Assembly (NCBI GenBank): GCA_003223995.1
Contig: QHYA01000087.1
Location: 1 to 7,000, forward strand
DNA: 7,000 nucleotides
Source of the DNA: Acidobacteriota bacterium
Lineage (GTDB): Bacteria; Acidobacteriota; Polarisedimenticolia; QHYA01
Reading direction: 5' to 3'
The notes beneath the pieces were generated by a model, which saw only the letters and a list, made by a program, of their open reading frames with translations, was not told the origin of the DNA and ran no database searches. Within the stretch, counting starts at the first letter, position 1. Every line of letters begins with the position of its first letter. This document shows, in pieces, positions 5,092 through 7,000 of this stretch. Position numbers and translations under genes: made by a program.

Positions 5092-5777
5092 GCGAACCAA
5101 TGGGAACGCAAACGAAGACGATGAGAATGCGGACGAAACCGATGAGAACCCAGGAGAGGCCACAAGAGCGGAAGCGAAGGACGGCAAAGCGCGCGGCCAC
5201 CTTCACCCGCACGACCAGGGAGACGCAGGTCCAGGTGAAGGTGAAGATAGAGGGGACGGGAAAAGTCCGCGCCAGCACAGGGATCGGCTTCCTCGATCAC
5301 ATGCTCGCGGCCCTGGCGCTTCATGGGGGGATGGATCTCGATCTGCGGGCGAGCGGTGATCTGCACGTCGACCAGCACCATCTGGTCGAGGACTGCGGGA
5401 TCGCTCTCGGCCAGGCCCTGCGCGAGGCCTTGGGCGACCGCAAGGGGATCGAGAGGACCGGCTTCTTCGCTTTCCCGATGGAGGAGTCCCTGGCGCTCGC
5501 GGCGCTCGACCTGGGAGGCCGCCCCTCGCTGGCCTGCAGGGCGCGCTTCCGGCGCTTCCGAGTCGGCGACCTCGAGACGGACACGATTCCGGAGTTCCTT
5601 AGGGGCCTGACCCGGGGCTTGCAGGCGGACCTCCACGTCGTCCTGCCGTACGGATGGAACGACCACCACAAGGCGGAGGCGCTCTTCAAGGCTCTCGGAA
5701 AGGCGATGAAACTGGCCTTCAGCCGCGACGAGCGCTACCGGGGCATCGTCGCGAGCACGAAGGGAATGCTCGAATGA
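5088..5777 (+). CDS. hisB: imidazoleglycerol-phosphate dehydratase with a repeat-bearing N-terminal extension
   Basis: HisB (monofunctional IGPD) dehydrates imidazole-glycerol phosphate to imidazole-acetol phosphate using a di-manganese site. Visible family motifs: TRTTRETQVQVKVKIEGTG at 40-58, STGIGFLDHML at 63-73, H79-GG, DQHHLVED at 95-102 (usually D-HHTVED), PMEESLALAALDLGGRP at 130-146 (usually PMDE and DLSGRP), LH at 182-183, and NDHHKAEALFKAL at 191-203. All metal-ligand histidines and both motif glutamates (E101, E197) are present. At 229 residues it is about 30 longer than usual. The extra N-terminus is Thr/Arg/Lys/Met-rich and built of three 7-residue repeats. The ATG at 5088 overlaps the hisC stop (ATGA) after GGGGAAAG; ATGs at 5121 or 5142 are alternative starts. 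No phosphatase domain is fused. The stop overlaps the next ATG. Confidence 0.95.
   Translation: MSEPMGTQTKTMRMRTKPMRTQERPQERKRRTAKRAATFTRTTRETQVQVKVKIEGTGKVRASTGIGFLDHMLAALALHGGMDLDLRASGDLHVDQHHLVEDCGIALGQALREALGDRKGIERTGFFAFPMEESLALAALDLGGRPSLACRARFRRFRVGDLETDTIPEFLRGLTRGLQADLHVVLPYGWNDHHKAEALFKALGKAMKLAFSRDERYRGIVASTKGMLE
5091..5153 (+). repeat. three imperfect 21-bp tandem repeats in the 5' end of hisB
   Basis: Units at 5091-5111, 5112-5132 and 5133-5153 each contain an ATGRGAA core (ATGGGAA, ATGAGAA, ATGAGAA). Units 2 and 3 agree at 16 of 21 positions, and units 1 and 3 at 14 of 21. They encode EPMGTQ-, KTMRMR- and KPMRTQ-like heptads. The patch is purine- and A-rich compared with the surrounding GC-rich genes. 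Confidence 0.6.
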
Positions 5778-7000
5778 TCGGCATCGCGGACTATGGGGCC
5801 GGCAACCTCCGGAGCGTGCAGGCCGCTCTCACGCGCCTCCGGTTGGGTTGGAAGCTGGTCGCCCGCCCGGAGGATTTCGCCGGCCTGGGGGGTCTGATCC
5901 TGCCAGGGGTCGGCAGGAGGGAGCGACGAGGATCCTGGCGAGGAGGGGCTGGGCGTGCTGCCGGGGCGGATCCGCAGGCTCGAATCCAGCAGGCTGCCCC
6001 ACATCGGCTGGGCGTCCGTCGAGACGCTTGGGAAGCGAGGCCCGGGAGAAGCGGCGATCTTCCGGGACATGCCCTCACGCTTCCATGCTTACTTTGCGCA
6101 CTCCTATGTCCTGCCGAGATCGGAGGCCGGCGCCAACGACCGGATCGTCGCCGCGCTGACGAACTGCCCTCCCGAGTTCGTGTCGGCCCTTCAGGCCGGC
6201 TCCCTCTGGGCCGTGCAGTTTCACCCGGAGAAGAGCGGCGAGATGGGCTCACGCCTGCTCGCCGGCTTCGCTGCCCTGACCGGAGCCCCGGAGGCTCGCT
6301 TCCAGCGCGATGCGCTGGACGAGGGCGTCGGAACCGGGGACGGGGACGGTCGCGCCAGGCCCCATCGCATCATCCCCTGCCTGGACATCAAGGGCGGAAG
6401 GGTCGTCAAGGGGGTCCGGTTCCGGGATCTCAAGGACGCTGGCGATCCCGTGGAGCGAGCGAGCGCCTACGATCGGGACGGTGCGGACGAGGTGTGCTTC
6501 CTCGACGTCTCAGCGTCGCAGGAACAGCGTCGGCCGCTGATCGACCTGGTGCAGCGGGTCGCGGACGAGCTGACCGTCCCCTTCACCGTCGGAGGGGGCA
6601 TCCGCACCCTCGAACAGATGCGCGAGCTGCTGCTCGCCGGCGCCGACCGGATTTCGCTGGGAACGGCGGCCGTCGAGGATCCCACCCTGGTCTCCCGCGC
6701 CGCGCAGACCTTCGGCAGCCAGTTCGTGATCGTGTCCATCGACGGCCGCCGGGAGTCAGGCCGGTGGGTCGCGACGACACACGGGGGCAGCCGGACATCC
6801 GGCCGGGAGGTCCTCGAATGGGCCCGGCAGGTCGAGAGCCTGGGGGCGGGAGAGATCCTCTTGAATGCGATGGACGCCGACGGCACTCGCTCGGGCTACG
6901 ACATCGAGCTGACCCGCGCGGTATCCCGCGCCGTCCGGATTCCCGTGATCGCTTCGGGAGGGGCCGGCACGCCCGAGGACATGGCGAGGGTCCTCTCGGA
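5774..7000 (+). CDS. hisHF: imidazole glycerol phosphate synthase, HisH-HisF fusion; HisH part interrupted by a deletion/frameshift; 3' partial
   Basis: IGP synthase makes IGP and AICAR from PRFAR using ammonia that HisH strips from glutamine. The ATG at 5774 (ATGA overlap with hisB) opens MIGIADYGAGNLRSVQAAL and GLILPGVG, a clear HisH N-terminus. From about 5922 the similarity continues in another frame: SDEDPGEEGLGVLPGRIRRL, LPHIGWASV, FHAYFAHSY, and WAVQFHPEKSGEMGSRLLAGF with the triad His and Glu. The roughly 37 residues between them, which should hold the GICLGMQ nucleophile cysteine, are absent. The same frame then runs without a stop through a linker of about 27 residues into HisF: RIIPCLDIKGGRVVKGVRF, DAGDPVE, VGGGIRT, GADRISLGTAA, VSIDGRR, LLNAMDADGT and IPVIASGGAGT. 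It reaches the window end with about 205 HisF residues seen. No ATG, GTG or TTG in frame lies between 6246 and the HisF start, so HisF is not separately initiated. Confidence 0.85.
   Translation, partial: MIGIADYGAGNLRSVQAALTRLRLGWKLVARPEDFAGLGGLILPGVGRRERRGSWRGGAGRAAGADPQARIQQAAPHRLGVRRDAWEARPGRSGDLPGHALTLPCLLCALLCPAEIGGRRQRPDRRRADELPSRVRVGPSGRLPLGRAVSPGEERRDGLTPARRLRCPDRSPGGSLPARCAGRGRRNRGRGRSRQAPSHHPLPGHQGRKGRQGGPVPGSQGRWRSRGASERLRSGRCGRGVLPRRLSVAGTASAADRPGAAGRGRADRPLHRRRGHPHPRTDARAAARRRRPDFAGNGGRRGSHPGLPRRADLRQPVRDRVHRRPPGVRPVGRDDTRGQPDIRPGGPRMGPAGREPGGGRDPLECDGRRRHSLGLRHRADPRGIPRRPDSRDRFGRGRHARGHGEGPLG
5905..5925 (+). other. inferred deletion/frameshift junction in hisH
   Basis: The frame of 5774 is HisH-like up to LPGVG (ending about 5914), and the frame of 5940 is HisH-like from GSDEDPGEEG (about 5919). 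In E. coli HisH the matching motifs are separated by nearly 40 residues that contain the catalytic cysteine. The change of frame implies loss of 3n+2 bases. Confidence 0.65.
6360..7000 (+). other. hisF: HisF cyclase domain of the fusion (3' partial)
   Basis: This is the (beta-alpha)8-barrel half that closes the imidazole ring. The first strand carries the catalytic Asp of CLDIKGGRVVKG. The second catalytic Asp, in the first half of the barrel, is matched by VSIDGRR. NAMDADGTRSGYD and ASGGAGT match the phosphate- and substrate-binding loops of the second half. The last strands and helices lie beyond base 7000. Confidence 0.9.

Noticed and set aside
4111..5187. 358-codon minus-strand frame antisense to hisC
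   Set aside because: Low-complexity Arg/Ser/Glu composition opposite a motif-rich HisC; a shadow frame.

Overview
The window is GC-rich chromosomal DNA of free-living bacterial character. It has tight gene packing, 4-nt stop/start overlaps and GTG starts. A YLVAW-type repeat protein with a fibronectin-like end suggests a large-genome environmental lineage such as Acidobacteriota, Myxococcota or a related uncultured phylum. That placement is an inference from gene style, not a phylogenetic result.

Layout. (1) 1-831, plus strand: the 3' end of a probable secreted repeat protein, cut by the window edge. (2) 882-2747, minus strand: a two-gene unit, uppP (undecaprenyl-diphosphatase, recycling the cell-wall lipid carrier) followed 9 nt later by a radical-SAM protein of the SPL/COG1533 type. 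It converges on gene 1. (3) 2748-3167: a divergent control region. It holds 13-14-bp tandem repeats, a good sigma70-like promoter at 2921-2949, a 31-codon leader ORF with the run H-R-H-H-H-A-H, and competing RNA helices. This has the form of a histidine-operon attenuator. (4) 3168-7000, plus strand: a histidine operon, hisG, hisC, hisB and a hisH-hisF reading frame that runs off the window. Each junction is a 4-nt GTGA or ATGA overlap, so translation is probably coupled. hisD is not between hisG and hisC, and hisA is not between hisH and hisF.

How the genes work together. HisG commits ATP and PRPP to the pathway. HisH/HisF form imidazole-glycerol phosphate (IGP) and AICAR. HisB dehydrates IGP, and HisC transaminates imidazole-acetol phosphate. 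The leader peptide would report charged histidyl-tRNA to the operon.

Most notable points: the His-rich leader with a nearly leaderless start and no U-tract terminator; the in-frame HisH-HisF fusion with no stop or usable start at the domain boundary; and two apparent internal deletions with frameshifts. One removes the N-terminal part of hisC after the NENP-like motif. The other removes the GICLGMQ nucleophile segment of hisH. They could be real lesions or assembly/consensus errors, and read-level evidence would decide.
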